From Sphingomonas kyeonggiensis (GTDB lineage Bacteria; Pseudomonadota; Alphaproteobacteria; Sphingomonadales; Sphingomonadaceae), in contig NZ_JACIEH010000002.1 in assembly GCF_014196745.1 (NCBI RefSeq), forward strand, positions 1,397,589 through 1,461,588: a stretch of DNA of 64,000 nt, read 5' to 3'. Position 1 is the stretch's first letter, and every line of letters starts with the position of its first letter. The notes under the pieces were generated by a model that saw nothing but the letters and a program-made list of their open reading frames with translations, did no database searches and was not told the origin of the DNA. This document shows, in pieces, positions 18,837 through 26,616 of the stretch. Both the position numbers and the translations under genes were made by a program.

Positions 18837-19085
18837 ATGAGGGAACGGCACCAGACGGCCCTGCGCATGCGAGAGGACGGCGCAACATTCCAGGCGATCG
18901 GCGAGGCCCTGGGCGTCAGCCCCAGCCGGGCGAACGTGATCTATCAACGCGCGCTGGAGGTGCAGGCGGAAGTGGCGGCCGGGATGGGCGTGCGGGCGAT
19001 CAGGATCCTGCGGCACTATCGAGGCGATCTGCACGAGCTCGCTCCTTCGCCGCGCGAGACCCTCGTGGCGCGTGCACGCTGCTGA
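18837..19085 (+). CDS. Small HTH-containing hypothetical protein
   Basis: An 82-aa protein with a clear helix-turn-helix resembling sigma region 4: MREDGATFQAIGEALGVSPS followed by RANVIYQRALEVQAEV. The frame is open back to a GTG at 18696, directly after the DUF2285 stop, so a longer 129-aa form is possible; the ATG at 18837 begins where the folded part starts. Location right after the DUF2285 gene fits the regulator block of an integrative element. Its role is unknown. Confidence 0.45.
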   Translation: MRERHQTALRMREDGATFQAIGEALGVSPSRANVIYQRALEVQAEVAAGMGVRAIRILRHYRGDLHELAPSPRETLVARARC

Positions 19086-19285
19086 TCCAAGAGCCGAATT
19101 GCCTCCGCCGGCACGCGTATCAGATCATCGCCTGGCTCACGGCCGGCAACCGCGAGAAGCCCTGATCAGGCGCGTGCGCGAGATCGCTGCCACCGCGAGG
19201 TGAAGTTGCGAGCAGGGCCACCGCTTACCATATTTCCGCGTCGCAGAGACTGCATAGCTCTACTTGAAGAAGGAGGGTGAACTCG

Positions 19286-19489
19286 ATGCTAGTGGCGGCG
19301 CAACAGGCTATCGTGCGCAAGGCCGGAGCTGCGAAAGCCGTGGTCCAACTCGTCGGCCAATCCGAATGTCTGAACTTAATCGTCAAGGCAGCTGATGAGT
19401 TCGGTATTTCAGCCGAACCTGCTGCCGGGGATTTCCACATCATTGTTATTCCGTGGTCGGCGATCACGACGCTATCGTTCGACAGATGA
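19286..19489 (+). CDS. Small hypothetical protein (67 aa)
   Basis: Begins MLVAAQQAIVRKAGAAKAVV with AGGAGG nine bases upstream, which is the main support. It has an alpha-helical first half and a beta-like C-terminus (GDFHIIVIPWSAITTLSFDR). No family recognised. GTG 19277 is an alternative start but overlaps the ribosome binding site. Confidence 0.45.
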   Translation: MLVAAQQAIVRKAGAAKAVVQLVGQSECLNLIVKAADEFGISAEPAAGDFHIIVIPWSAITTLSFDR

Positions 19490-19550
19490 AACTCGATGCG
19501 TCGCCGTGAGCTCCGCGGCGCTCTCCGGCGGCGCTTTCCAAAAACCGGCC

Positions 19551-19602
19551 GTTCCGCTTTCACCCATTGTCGGCCGCTCCTGGCTGGCGGGCCCGATCCG
19601 AA
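19551..19602 (-). repeat. Dispersed palindromic repeat, divergent copy
   Basis: CCGCTTTCACCCATTGTCGG followed by a diverged centre. It matches the left half of the better copy at 19879 in the same orientation. Confidence 0.5.
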
Positions 19603-19625
19603 GTGAGCGAGCAGTTCACACGCGG

Positions 19626-19817
19626 TTAGCGTACGTCAGGCCTCGTTGGGCGCCGCTGTATCTGGTTGTCGATCCAAACTGCTCCCGACATGAGCAGGGC
19701 AGCGACCAGCACCACTGCGGCATATTTCAAGGCTCCGGCCAGCGGAATAGCTGCCTGAATGGCATCGACAAGAAACAGCGGGAGCAGGATCGCAGTCAAA
19801 AAGGCGAAAGTTCGCAT
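19626..19817 (-). CDS. Small membrane protein (63 aa)
   Basis: MRTFAFLTAILLPLFLVDAI begins a first membrane span and KYAAVVLVAALLMSGAVWI forms a second, ending in a basic tail (RRPTRPDVR). No family known to me. The start is uncertain; a GTG seven codons upstream is in frame. It lies between two copies of the dispersed repeat. Confidence 0.4.
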   Translation of the reverse strand: MRTFAFLTAILLPLFLVDAIQAAIPLAGALKYAAVVLVAALLMSGAVWIDNQIQRRPTRPDVR

Positions 19818-19838
19818 GGCTGTCATCCGCTGTGCCAA

Positions 19839-20157
19839 ACTACGCTGCTTCTACCTTCATTCTCCGAAATTGTCGAACGACCGCTTTCCACCCATAGTCG
19901 GCCGTTTGGCGGTGGGGCGGCCAATCCAAAAGCGGTCAGGCTGCAAACGCCCCATTTGCCGCCATTCCTGCGCAATGTGTGAAATCCCATTTGCCGCTGG
20001 TCGCGCCGGGTGCGACCAAGCTGTATGAGCGAAGCGATATATGGGCCGATCCTCATGCTATTGGGAGCGTTGTAGCTCGGGTGGTGCGAAATAACCTTGT
20101 AATGTAGGATTTCCATCGTTCTCCTTATGTTCCATTTTGAACAGTAAGGAGTAGCAT
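19839..20157. other. Gap with one repeat copy, upstream of the beta-helix gene
   Basis: About 320 bases. The left part is the repeat at 19879-19954. The right part, more AT-rich (20090-20157), presumably carries the promoter of the beta-helix gene; no clear box is called. Confidence 0.4.
19879..19954 (-). repeat. Dispersed palindromic repeat, full copy
   Basis: Read on the minus strand: GGGGCGTTTGCAGCCTGACC, then GCTTTTGGATTGGCCGCCCC, a hairpin ACCGCCAAACGGCCG and finally ACTATGGGTGGAAAGCGGTC. This is nearly identical over 75 bases to the plus-oriented copy at 60852. Confidence 0.8.
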
Positions 20158-22065
20158 ATGGCAACCGTGGAGAGTTTTTCGTCGCTTGCGAACCTCAAGG
20201 CGAGCACGGCGACGGGCGCGGCGTGTCTGGTTGGCGTGAGCGGTGTCCCGGACGGAGTCTTCTTCTTCACGTCCGGCGATTTCACCGGCCAGGCCGATGA
20301 CCAGAACATCGTGAAAGCCGACAGTACTCCACTCGCCACCGGCGCGTGGGTTCGGCAGAGCGGAAAGGCTGTAGCCGAGAAATACCCGAACGTTGCGGCG
20401 CCCTATCTGAACCTGCACGACTATGTCCTCGACAATGGTTCGTACAATGTGATGGGGTTCGTGCCGCAGGCGGCCAAATCGGGCATCCGCGACGGGCAGG
20501 GCACCGTCGAGGTCGATGGTGCGATCCGGACCGCGATGCAGGCGATCAGGGACGAGCGCGGAGGTGGCCAGCTGTGGATGCCCGCCGGGCACTTCAGGGT
20601 CGGGGCGCCCATCGTCGCGCCGCAGGGCGTGGGCATCACTGGTCAGAACTCCAAGGCCACTTTCCTGCACAACCAGGGGACCGGAGGCTGCCTGATATAT
20701 GGTACGGGGACCAGCGACAACGACCCGGACTTTGAGCGGGTCCTGATCGAAGGCCTGGCGATCATCGGTACCCCCACGAGCGGGAAGGCGATCTGGGGCC
20801 GCAAGGCGACCACGATGTTCTGCATTCGCGATGTCTATATCGAGGGCGGCAACAGCCCGGTCGTGCTGGACAGCTGCTATTCGCTGATGATGGAGCGGGT
20901 GCAGGTCCGCAGCGCGGAGACAGGCGACAATATCGCCCTGAATGCGATCAGCCATGACGTGACGCTGTTGCAGGTGTCTTCGCAGGTCGCGAAGGCCGGC
21001 GCCGGCATTGCGATCCTGGGATGCTACACGCCGCGCATCTATGGCGGGAAGGCCGAGTTCAACCAGCATGACCAGGTGCGGATCGCCAACACGCGAGGCA
21101 TGACCATTCGCGACATGTACATTGAGGGAATCCAGCCCAGTTCGACCGGATATGCGGGCATCCACGTCACCAATGCGGATGCGGTGATTGTTTCGGGCGG
21201 ATTGTTTGACGCGACGCAAGGCAGCACGACGCTGAGCGGGACGATTTCGGGTTTCACGCTCACGGTCACGGACATCCAGCTGGGCACTCTCTTCGTGGGG
21301 GCTGTGCTGACCGGCCCCGGTATCCGCGTCGGAACCAGGATTACCGGCTTGGGCACTGGCACCGGCGAGGAGGGGACCTATACGGTGGATCTCTCGCAGG
21401 AGGCAGGTTTCACGGCAGCCCGGGCGACCGGGCCGATGGGAACCGACGGCACCGGCACCTATGTGAAGGTGAGCGGCGGGACTTCCGCCCTGCGCATGTC
21501 CGACTATGGCTTTGTCAGCGTTGCCGCGAGCCAGCATCATGTGGATTTCGGAGCGTCCGCCTATGGCTGCGAGGCAATGATTCCGTTCGGTGCCCGCTTC
21601 GTGAACGCCAATCCCGATCAGAACTTCGTCCGATTCCGGCCCGGTGAGGACGCGCCGTTGCTCGCAACCGTCTCATCGCCGCAGGCAATCGTCCATGATG
21701 CGACGACGACGATCAGCTTCGACGTCAAGACCAAGGACGTGCGCAACGAATGGAGCGGGAACAACACTTTCTCGCCGGCCGTCACCGACATCTATCAGAT
21801 TCGGGGATTTGTTCAGCTGGCCGGCCTGGTCTGTACCTCTCAGGCGAACGCCATTCTCTACAATGTCACGGACTCCACGACCGTATCCCAGCTGGTCCGC
21901 TATCTCCCTACGGGCGCGCCGTCGGTGGATTTCGCCTTCGAGGGGAAGCTGGAGGCCGGCAAGAACTACCAGATCCGCCTCTATTATTCCGATCCTGCGT
22001 CCGTCACGCGGTATACGTCCGGCCAGGCTTCCTCCAACCAGCTTTCGATTCAACGGGTCAGATAG
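20158..22065 (+). CDS. Right-handed beta-helix, tail-spike-like protein
   Basis: A 635-aa protein starting MATVESFSSLANLKASTATG, resembling N-terminal adaptor domains of phage spikes. Residues 110-330 read as a pectate-lyase-type beta-helix (GGGQLWMPAGHFRVGAPIVA and repeats such as GMTIRDMYIEGIQPSSTGYA). A beta-rich insert follows (LTGPGIRVGTRITGLGTGTG), and the last 120 residues look like a jelly-roll/trimerising tip (FSPAVTDIYQIRGFVQLAGL). There is no signal peptide and no phage structural gene nearby. It may be a stray spike or a polysaccharide-active protein; catalytic residues cannot be assigned. AAGGAG lies before ATG 20158. Confidence 0.75.
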   Translation: MATVESFSSLANLKASTATGAACLVGVSGVPDGVFFFTSGDFTGQADDQNIVKADSTPLATGAWVRQSGKAVAEKYPNVAAPYLNLHDYVLDNGSYNVMGFVPQAAKSGIRDGQGTVEVDGAIRTAMQAIRDERGGGQLWMPAGHFRVGAPIVAPQGVGITGQNSKATFLHNQGTGGCLIYGTGTSDNDPDFERVLIEGLAIIGTPTSGKAIWGRKATTMFCIRDVYIEGGNSPVVLDSCYSLMMERVQVRSAETGDNIALNAISHDVTLLQVSSQVAKAGAGIAILGCYTPRIYGGKAEFNQHDQVRIANTRGMTIRDMYIEGIQPSSTGYAGIHVTNADAVIVSGGLFDATQGSTTLSGTISGFTLTVTDIQLGTLFVGAVLTGPGIRVGTRITGLGTGTGEEGTYTVDLSQEAGFTAARATGPMGTDGTGTYVKVSGGTSALRMSDYGFVSVAASQHHVDFGASAYGCEAMIPFGARFVNANPDQNFVRFRPGEDAPLLATVSSPQAIVHDATTTISFDVKTKDVRNEWSGNNTFSPAVTDIYQIRGFVQLAGLVCTSQANAILYNVTDSTTVSQLVRYLPTGAPSVDFAFEGKLEAGKNYQIRLYYSDPASVTRYTSGQASSNQLSIQRVR

Positions 22066-22109
22066 CCCGCTGCCTGATCGAGCAGTACTCTAACTAGGCT
22101 TCGATACAG

Positions 22110-22140
22110 GGTCATGGAGCCTGAGCGCGGCTCCATGACC
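22110..22140 (+). terminator. Strong hairpin after beta-helix gene
   Basis: Perfect 12-bp stem GGTCATGGAGCC / GGCTCCATGACC with a 7-base loop, 45 bases after the stop. There is no T-run, so termination strength is uncertain. Confidence 0.6.
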
Positions 22141-22210
22141 ATTACGACGCTAGCGGTGGGAGTTCGCCTTTCCTGGCTGCTTTCAGTCCTTGCGGATGAG
22201 AGCCGCCAGG

Positions 22211-22284
22211 CTGTTTTCCACCCATCGTCCGCCGTTCGGCGGTTGGACGGCCGAGCCAGAAGCGGTCAGGCAGCAAGCGCGCCA
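22211..22284 (-). repeat. Dispersed palindromic repeat, full copy
   Basis: TTTTCCACCCATCGTCCGCC, then the GTTCGGCGG hairpin arm, and at the other end AGCGGTCAGGCAGCAAGCGC. It has the same element order as the copy at 19879. Confidence 0.7.
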
Positions 22285-22329
22285 CAAGCGGACGTTGACG
22301 GGGGCTAGCGGTCCCGCGATCCTACGATC

Positions 22330-22653
22330 ATGCATCAAGACATCGTCGCAACTTTCCTCGCCCTCTCATCGAGAGGGAAAATCGCGGTTCTTGCTCGGGC
22401 CATTCACATGGAGACAATTCATGTGCGAGCTGCGCATCTAGATTATCCCGGCGACGCGGTAAGACCCTATCGGTCGAGTGAGTTCATCCACCGTTTGTCC
22501 GGATCAATCTTAGGACTGACGCACAATCCAGAGCTGGGCGAGAGCGAGGCGACCTACGCGGCTCTATCATTGGTCGAAGGGATTGAACCACGCGGGCAAC
22601 ATTATCTGGATGAGCTCGGCGAATGGATCACAGACGCTCAGTCAATGTCCTGA
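22330..22653 (+). CDS. Small conserved hypothetical protein (107 aa)
   Basis: Begins MHQDIVATFLALSSRGKIAV and contains AIHMETIHVRAAHLDYPGDA and SSEFIHRLSGSILGLTHNPE. The pattern is mostly helical and hydrophilic. I recognise no characterised family. It is a free-standing gene flanked on both sides by copies of the dispersed repeat, with its stop almost abutting the copy at 22655. Confidence 0.5.
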   Translation: MHQDIVATFLALSSRGKIAVLARAIHMETIHVRAAHLDYPGDAVRPYRSSEFIHRLSGSILGLTHNPELGESEATYAALSLVEGIEPRGQHYLDELGEWITDAQSMS

Positions 22654-22654
22654 C

Positions 22655-22730
22655 TGCCACTTTCCGCCCATAGTCAGCCGTTCGACCGGCGCCAGGTCGG
22701 TCCAAACCGGGCGGGCTGCAAGCGCCCCAA
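22655..22730 (-). repeat. Dispersed palindromic repeat, diverged copy
   Basis: ACTTTCCGCCCATAGTCAGC at one end and GGGCTGCAAGCGCCCCAATG at the other, with a diverged centre. It starts one or two bases after the stop codon of the 107-aa gene. Confidence 0.65.
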
Positions 22731-22944
22731 TGTAAGGCGTTAGGATGGGCAAGCGGGCGATCCCGAAAGCTGCCGTTTGTCACCTTCCTAGTGGCAGCAA
22801 TTGGGAACGACCGAGATTGAGGAGGCAATGGGAAGGGAGTTGCTGCGAGTTATGAAGCGGGCCCTCCGCGAGCGGTGCAATGGTTCCAAGGCGGACTTTG
22901 GCAAACCACGCACTGCTGCGCCGCCGGCACGAGCGCGGTGGGAT

Positions 22945-23145
22945 TCAAGGCAGCATCAGCTCCGCGAGGTGGGCATGACAGTCTGCCAGTTCGAGATGGC
23001 GTTCGCGCAAAGCAGCCTGGGTCGCCCGCTTTGCAAGCTGCCGCTCGCGGTCAGCCCGCTGTAGATGATATTTCCGATCTTCCGACACTTGGGCGTCGCG
23101 CACGGAATCATAGTCACCAGCACGCGGTCTTGAAGGAAGGCTCAT
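22945..23145 (-). CDS. Small hypothetical protein (66 aa), paralogous type
   Basis: MSLPSRPRAGDYDSVRDAQV opens the protein; the rest is a charged helix (RQLAKRATQAALRERHLELA) ending in a helix of the pattern ADCHAHLAEL. GGGAG lies about nine bases before ATG 23145. The layout (short N-terminus, R/E-rich helix, H-L-x-x-A-D-x-Y/H end) is shared with the proteins at 38934 and 61478. These look like short sphingomonad proteins of unknown function. Confidence 0.5.
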   Translation of the reverse strand: MSLPSRPRAGDYDSVRDAQVSEDRKYHLQRADRERQLAKRATQAALRERHLELADCHAHLAELMLP

Positions 23146-23312
23146 ACGGAAACGCTCCCTTTACGGTACTCGGGGCTATGATTTTGGCCCCTGAGATGAA
23201 CGTCTGCAGTGTCGTTAATCTTGTCGGTGCTGCGCCGTAGTCGGGCGCCTTGGCAACAAGTAACCAGACTGGAACTGTTCTTGTGAATAAGGCAATCACG
23301 GGTAACTTTACA

Positions 23313-25643
23313 ATGGATGGGCCGGCGAGTGACCAAGCGATGATCTTGACCAGCATGCACAATCCCGTGCTCGTTTGCATCTCGATCCTGATCGCCATCG
23401 CCGCCTCCTACACGGCGCTCGACCTCGCGAGCCGGGTGCGAGCATCGGAAGGTTGGCTGCGACAGACCTGGCTCTGTACCGCCGCGATCGGCATGGGGGG
23501 CGGCATCTGGGCCATGCACTTCGTCGCCATGCTCGCTTTTAGCATGCCGGGCATGGAGGTCGGCTATGACGTCGAACTGACGGTCGCGTCGCTGCTCGTC
23601 GCGGTACTGGTCACCGGCATAGGCTTCGCGGTGATGAGTCATGCCCGTGGTGCTATCGCGCCCCTGATCGCGGCAGGCCTGTTCATGGGTCTCGGGATCG
23701 TTGCCATGCACTACATAGGCATGTCGGCGATGCAGACACGAGCTACGCTGCGCTACGACCCGGTCTGGCTGACCCTCTCTGTCCTGATTGCGATCGTCGC
23801 GGCAACCGCGGCGCTCTGGTTGGCGTCGCGCGAAAGCAAGAGCGTCGTTCGCCTTGGGGCAGCGGTCTTGATGGGCACGGCAATCGCCGGAATGCATTTC
23901 GCGGGCATGCGCGCCGCGACCTTCACTATGACCGCAGGCGCGGGCATGGAGCACTCGGACGCCAATGCGACCCAGGCGGGCCTGGCGGTGAGCGTGTCCG
24001 GCGCTGCCTTTCTCATCCTGGCGCTATCGCTGGTCGCGGCGATGTTTGATCGGCGATTTGCCCTGCTCGCCCAACGCGAGGCCGAGGCGCTCCGCCAGAG
24101 CGAGGAGCGGTTCCGGTCCTTGTACAAGGGCACGCCGCTCCCCCTCCATGCACTCGACCGGTTCGGAGTCATCGAGCATGTCAGTGACGCCTGGCTCGAG
24201 CTGATGGGCTACACGCGGGACGAGGCGATCGGACGCCGCTTCGTCGATTTCCTCACCGAGGCCTCGGCGAGCCAGTTTCAACGAGACTGGCCAGAACTGA
24301 TGCGCAACGGCTCGGCCCACGCGCGCGAATATCGCGGGGTCACCAAGAGCGGCGCGCTTCTTGAGCTCGTCTCCGCCGCCAGGGTGGAGCGGGACGGCGC
24401 CGGCAACTTCCTGTACGTTGTTGGCGGGCTGACCGACGTGACGGCGCGCCATCAGGCCGAGCAGGCCCTGCGCCAGGCGCAGAAACTTGAGGCGATGGGG
24501 CAGTTGACCGGCGGCATAGCCCATGATTTCAACAATCTTCTCGCGGTCGTGCTCGGCAATCTGGAGTTGCTCCGCAAGCGCGTGCCCGAGGATGCCAAGG
24601 CCTTGCGGCTGCTGACGAGTGCTTACGAGGGGGCGGAACGCGGAGCGGCGCTGACCCAGCGGCTACTCGCCTTCGCCCGCCGCCAGGACCTGCGGCCGGA
24701 GCCGGTCGACGTCCCCGCTCTCATCCGCGGCATGGCCAATTTGCTGCAGCGCTCGCTGGGGCCGCGCGTGAAGGTCGACACCCAATTCTCCGTGGGCCTT
24801 CCATTGGCGCGCGTGGACGCCCATCAGCTCGAGATGGCATTGCTGAACCTGGCGGTGAACGCCCGAGATGCGATGCCGGACGGCGGCTACCTCGACATCG
24901 CAGCGTTCGAGACCGTCCTCGCCGAAGGCGAAATCGCCAACCTGCCAGCAGGGCTCTATGTTCGCCTGATCCTGACCGACACCGGCGAGGGCATGGACCC
25001 GGAAACCCTAGCCCGCGCGACGGATCCGTTTTTCACGACCAAAGGCGTGGGCAAGGGCACCGGCCTTGGCTTGTCCATGGTACAGGGCCTTGCCGCCCAG
25101 TCGGGCGGCAGCCTTGTGCTGCGCAGCGCGATCGGCCAGGGCACCTGTGCCACTCTCTACCTTCCGACCGCCGAGCGAACGGCAAGGCAAAAGGCAGAAC
25201 CGGTGCGTCGCGAGGACGCCGAAGCAACCTTGCCGCCCATGACCATCTTGGTGGTTGATGACGATCCGCTCGTACTCGCCAACACGGCAGCGATGCTCGA
25301 GGACCTTGGTGCGATGGTGATCCCGACTGCTTCCGGAAGTGCAGCGCTGGCCGAACTGCAATGCAGTGCCGTCGATATTGTCGTCGCGGATCAGCTGATG
25401 CCCGGGATGACCGGCCTGGAGCTGGTCGAAATGATCCGGGAGGAGCGGCCCGAGATGCCCGTGCTGCTCGTTAGCGGATTCGCTGATATCGATCGCGATG
25501 CACTCAAGGATATTCATGTGCTCGCCAAACCATTCACGCAGGAGGCTCTGGCCCGCGCGGTCCTCCTCGTGAAGATATCGACGCTCAATTTCCCGGTGCA
25601 AGCGAGATCGCCGACATCGCTGCCGCACGAGCCCAAAGCGTAA
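23313..25643 (+). CDS. Hybrid histidine kinase with MHYT membrane sensor
   Basis: About 776 aa. Residues 1-240 hold the seven-span MHYT domain with three copies of its motif (AMHFVAMLAF, AMHYIGMSAM, GMHFAGMRAA), thought to bind a metal or diatomic gas. A PAS domain follows (FRSLYKGTPLPLHALDRFGV), then a HisKA H-box (GGIAHDFNNLLAVVLGNLEL), an ATPase domain (N-box LNLAVNARDAM, G2 KGTGLGLSMVQ) and a C-terminal receiver (ILVVDDDP, acceptor Asp in VADQLMPGMTG, Lys in LAKPF). The start is uncertain: ATG 23313 is used, with ATG 23340 possible. No separate response regulator is adjacent. The receiver is attached to the kinase, so signal may pass inward or be buffered. Confidence 0.92.
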   Translation: MDGPASDQAMILTSMHNPVLVCISILIAIAASYTALDLASRVRASEGWLRQTWLCTAAIGMGGGIWAMHFVAMLAFSMPGMEVGYDVELTVASLLVAVLVTGIGFAVMSHARGAIAPLIAAGLFMGLGIVAMHYIGMSAMQTRATLRYDPVWLTLSVLIAIVAATAALWLASRESKSVVRLGAAVLMGTAIAGMHFAGMRAATFTMTAGAGMEHSDANATQAGLAVSVSGAAFLILALSLVAAMFDRRFALLAQREAEALRQSEERFRSLYKGTPLPLHALDRFGVIEHVSDAWLELMGYTRDEAIGRRFVDFLTEASASQFQRDWPELMRNGSAHAREYRGVTKSGALLELVSAARVERDGAGNFLYVVGGLTDVTARHQAEQALRQAQKLEAMGQLTGGIAHDFNNLLAVVLGNLELLRKRVPEDAKALRLLTSAYEGAERGAALTQRLLAFARRQDLRPEPVDVPALIRGMANLLQRSLGPRVKVDTQFSVGLPLARVDAHQLEMALLNLAVNARDAMPDGGYLDIAAFETVLAEGEIANLPAGLYVRLILTDTGEGMDPETLARATDPFFTTKGVGKGTGLGLSMVQGLAAQSGGSLVLRSAIGQGTCATLYLPTAERTARQKAEPVRREDAEATLPPMTILVVDDDPLVLANTAAMLEDLGAMVIPTASGSAALAELQCSAVDIVVADQLMPGMTGLELVEMIREERPEMPVLLVSGFADIDRDALKDIHVLAKPFTQEALARAVLLVKISTLNFPVQARSPTSLPHEPKA

Positions 25644-26361
25644 GAGACAACGACGGGAGCGCGCTGACTGTGACCGGATGGTATTCGGACCGCCTCAGAT
25701 CTCTGTTTCCCATGGCAGCCGCCTGCAATCTCGCGAGGTGGCTAGCCCTACGCGCCTCGTCTTAACCGAAAAGTCGCGAGCGCGCAGACCTTCAAAGAAT
25801 CGAGAATGGCATCTCCGCCGCGACGTGCGCGATCCTTTGCCAAAGGCCCGCCGACCTGCCCTGCACCAACGTCAACTCGTGTGGGCCGAATGCCTTCTCC
25901 AACTGGCCGAACTTCGACCGATGCGTCATCAGTTGCAATGCCCGCACGCGCGGGGCGACAGCTCAATGGACCTGCCTAGCGTCGCCTGACGGCGGATATG
26001 GATGGGAAGCGATCATCTTTTCGGATGAACGATCTGTTGGGCGTAGCGCTGTTTACGTTTGCTAAAAGGAGACAGTGATCGTTTGGTGAGCTTTGGCGCC
26101 AACGGCAGCTATCCCGCGGGCGTACCCAAAAGCGGCCCGTCTGCAACCGCCCCAATGCCTGCCGTTCCGGGTCGCGGTCGCGCTTCCCGACGATCGTTTA
26201 GCGGAGCAGCATGGTGCTATCTGCGCTCAATGTGGTCGTCGCCCCCGAAATAGACAGACCATAACGGTGCCATCCCTCTCTTGGTGCTGCGGGGGGAGTC
26301 TGCATAATCGGTCGATAGGGCGGGCATGCGATTCTCGCATTTTTTGGGAAGGGGGCACCGC
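25644..26361. other. Long gap before the RHS genes
   Basis: About 720 bases. Apart from a partial repeat near 26125, I see no gene. Short frames around 25678-25989 are open on both strands but lack motifs and ribosome binding sites. Confidence 0.4.
26125..26158 (-). repeat. Dispersed repeat, partial copy
   Basis: CCAAAAGCGGCCCGTCTGCA followed by ACCGCCCCAATG, matching only the outer third of the full copies. Confidence 0.5.
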
Positions 26362-26568
26362 ATGAAATTCTTCGTCGCCTTGGGCATTGCCGCCTTGGCG
26401 GCTTCGGCGGTTCAGGCGGCCGAAACCATCACTTACAACTATGACGCCAAGGGCCGGCTTGTGAGGGTCGAGCACTCGGGCTCCGTGAACAACGGTGTCA
26501 AAAGCACGCATACTTACGACAAGGCCGACAACCGCAAACGGGTACAGGTGACTGGCGCACCGAGCTGA
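26362..26568 (+). CDS. Small exported YD-repeat (RHS-like) protein
   Basis: A 68-aa protein with a signal peptide (MKFFVALGIAALAASAVQAA) followed by two YD-type units: ITYNYDAKGRLVRVEHSG and THTYDKADNRKRVQV. A good ribosome binding site (GAAGGGGG) precedes ATG 26362. It ends 48 bases before the large RHS protein gene and is probably co-transcribed. Such miniature RHS peptides beside full RHS genes are seen in sphingomonads, to my memory; the function is unknown. Confidence 0.7.
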   Translation: MKFFVALGIAALAASAVQAAETITYNYDAKGRLVRVEHSGSVNNGVKSTHTYDKADNRKRVQVTGAPS

Positions 26569-26616
26569 TCTCCAAAGCTGCCTTCCGCGAAGCCAACCAT
26601 AAAGCAGGAAAATCTG

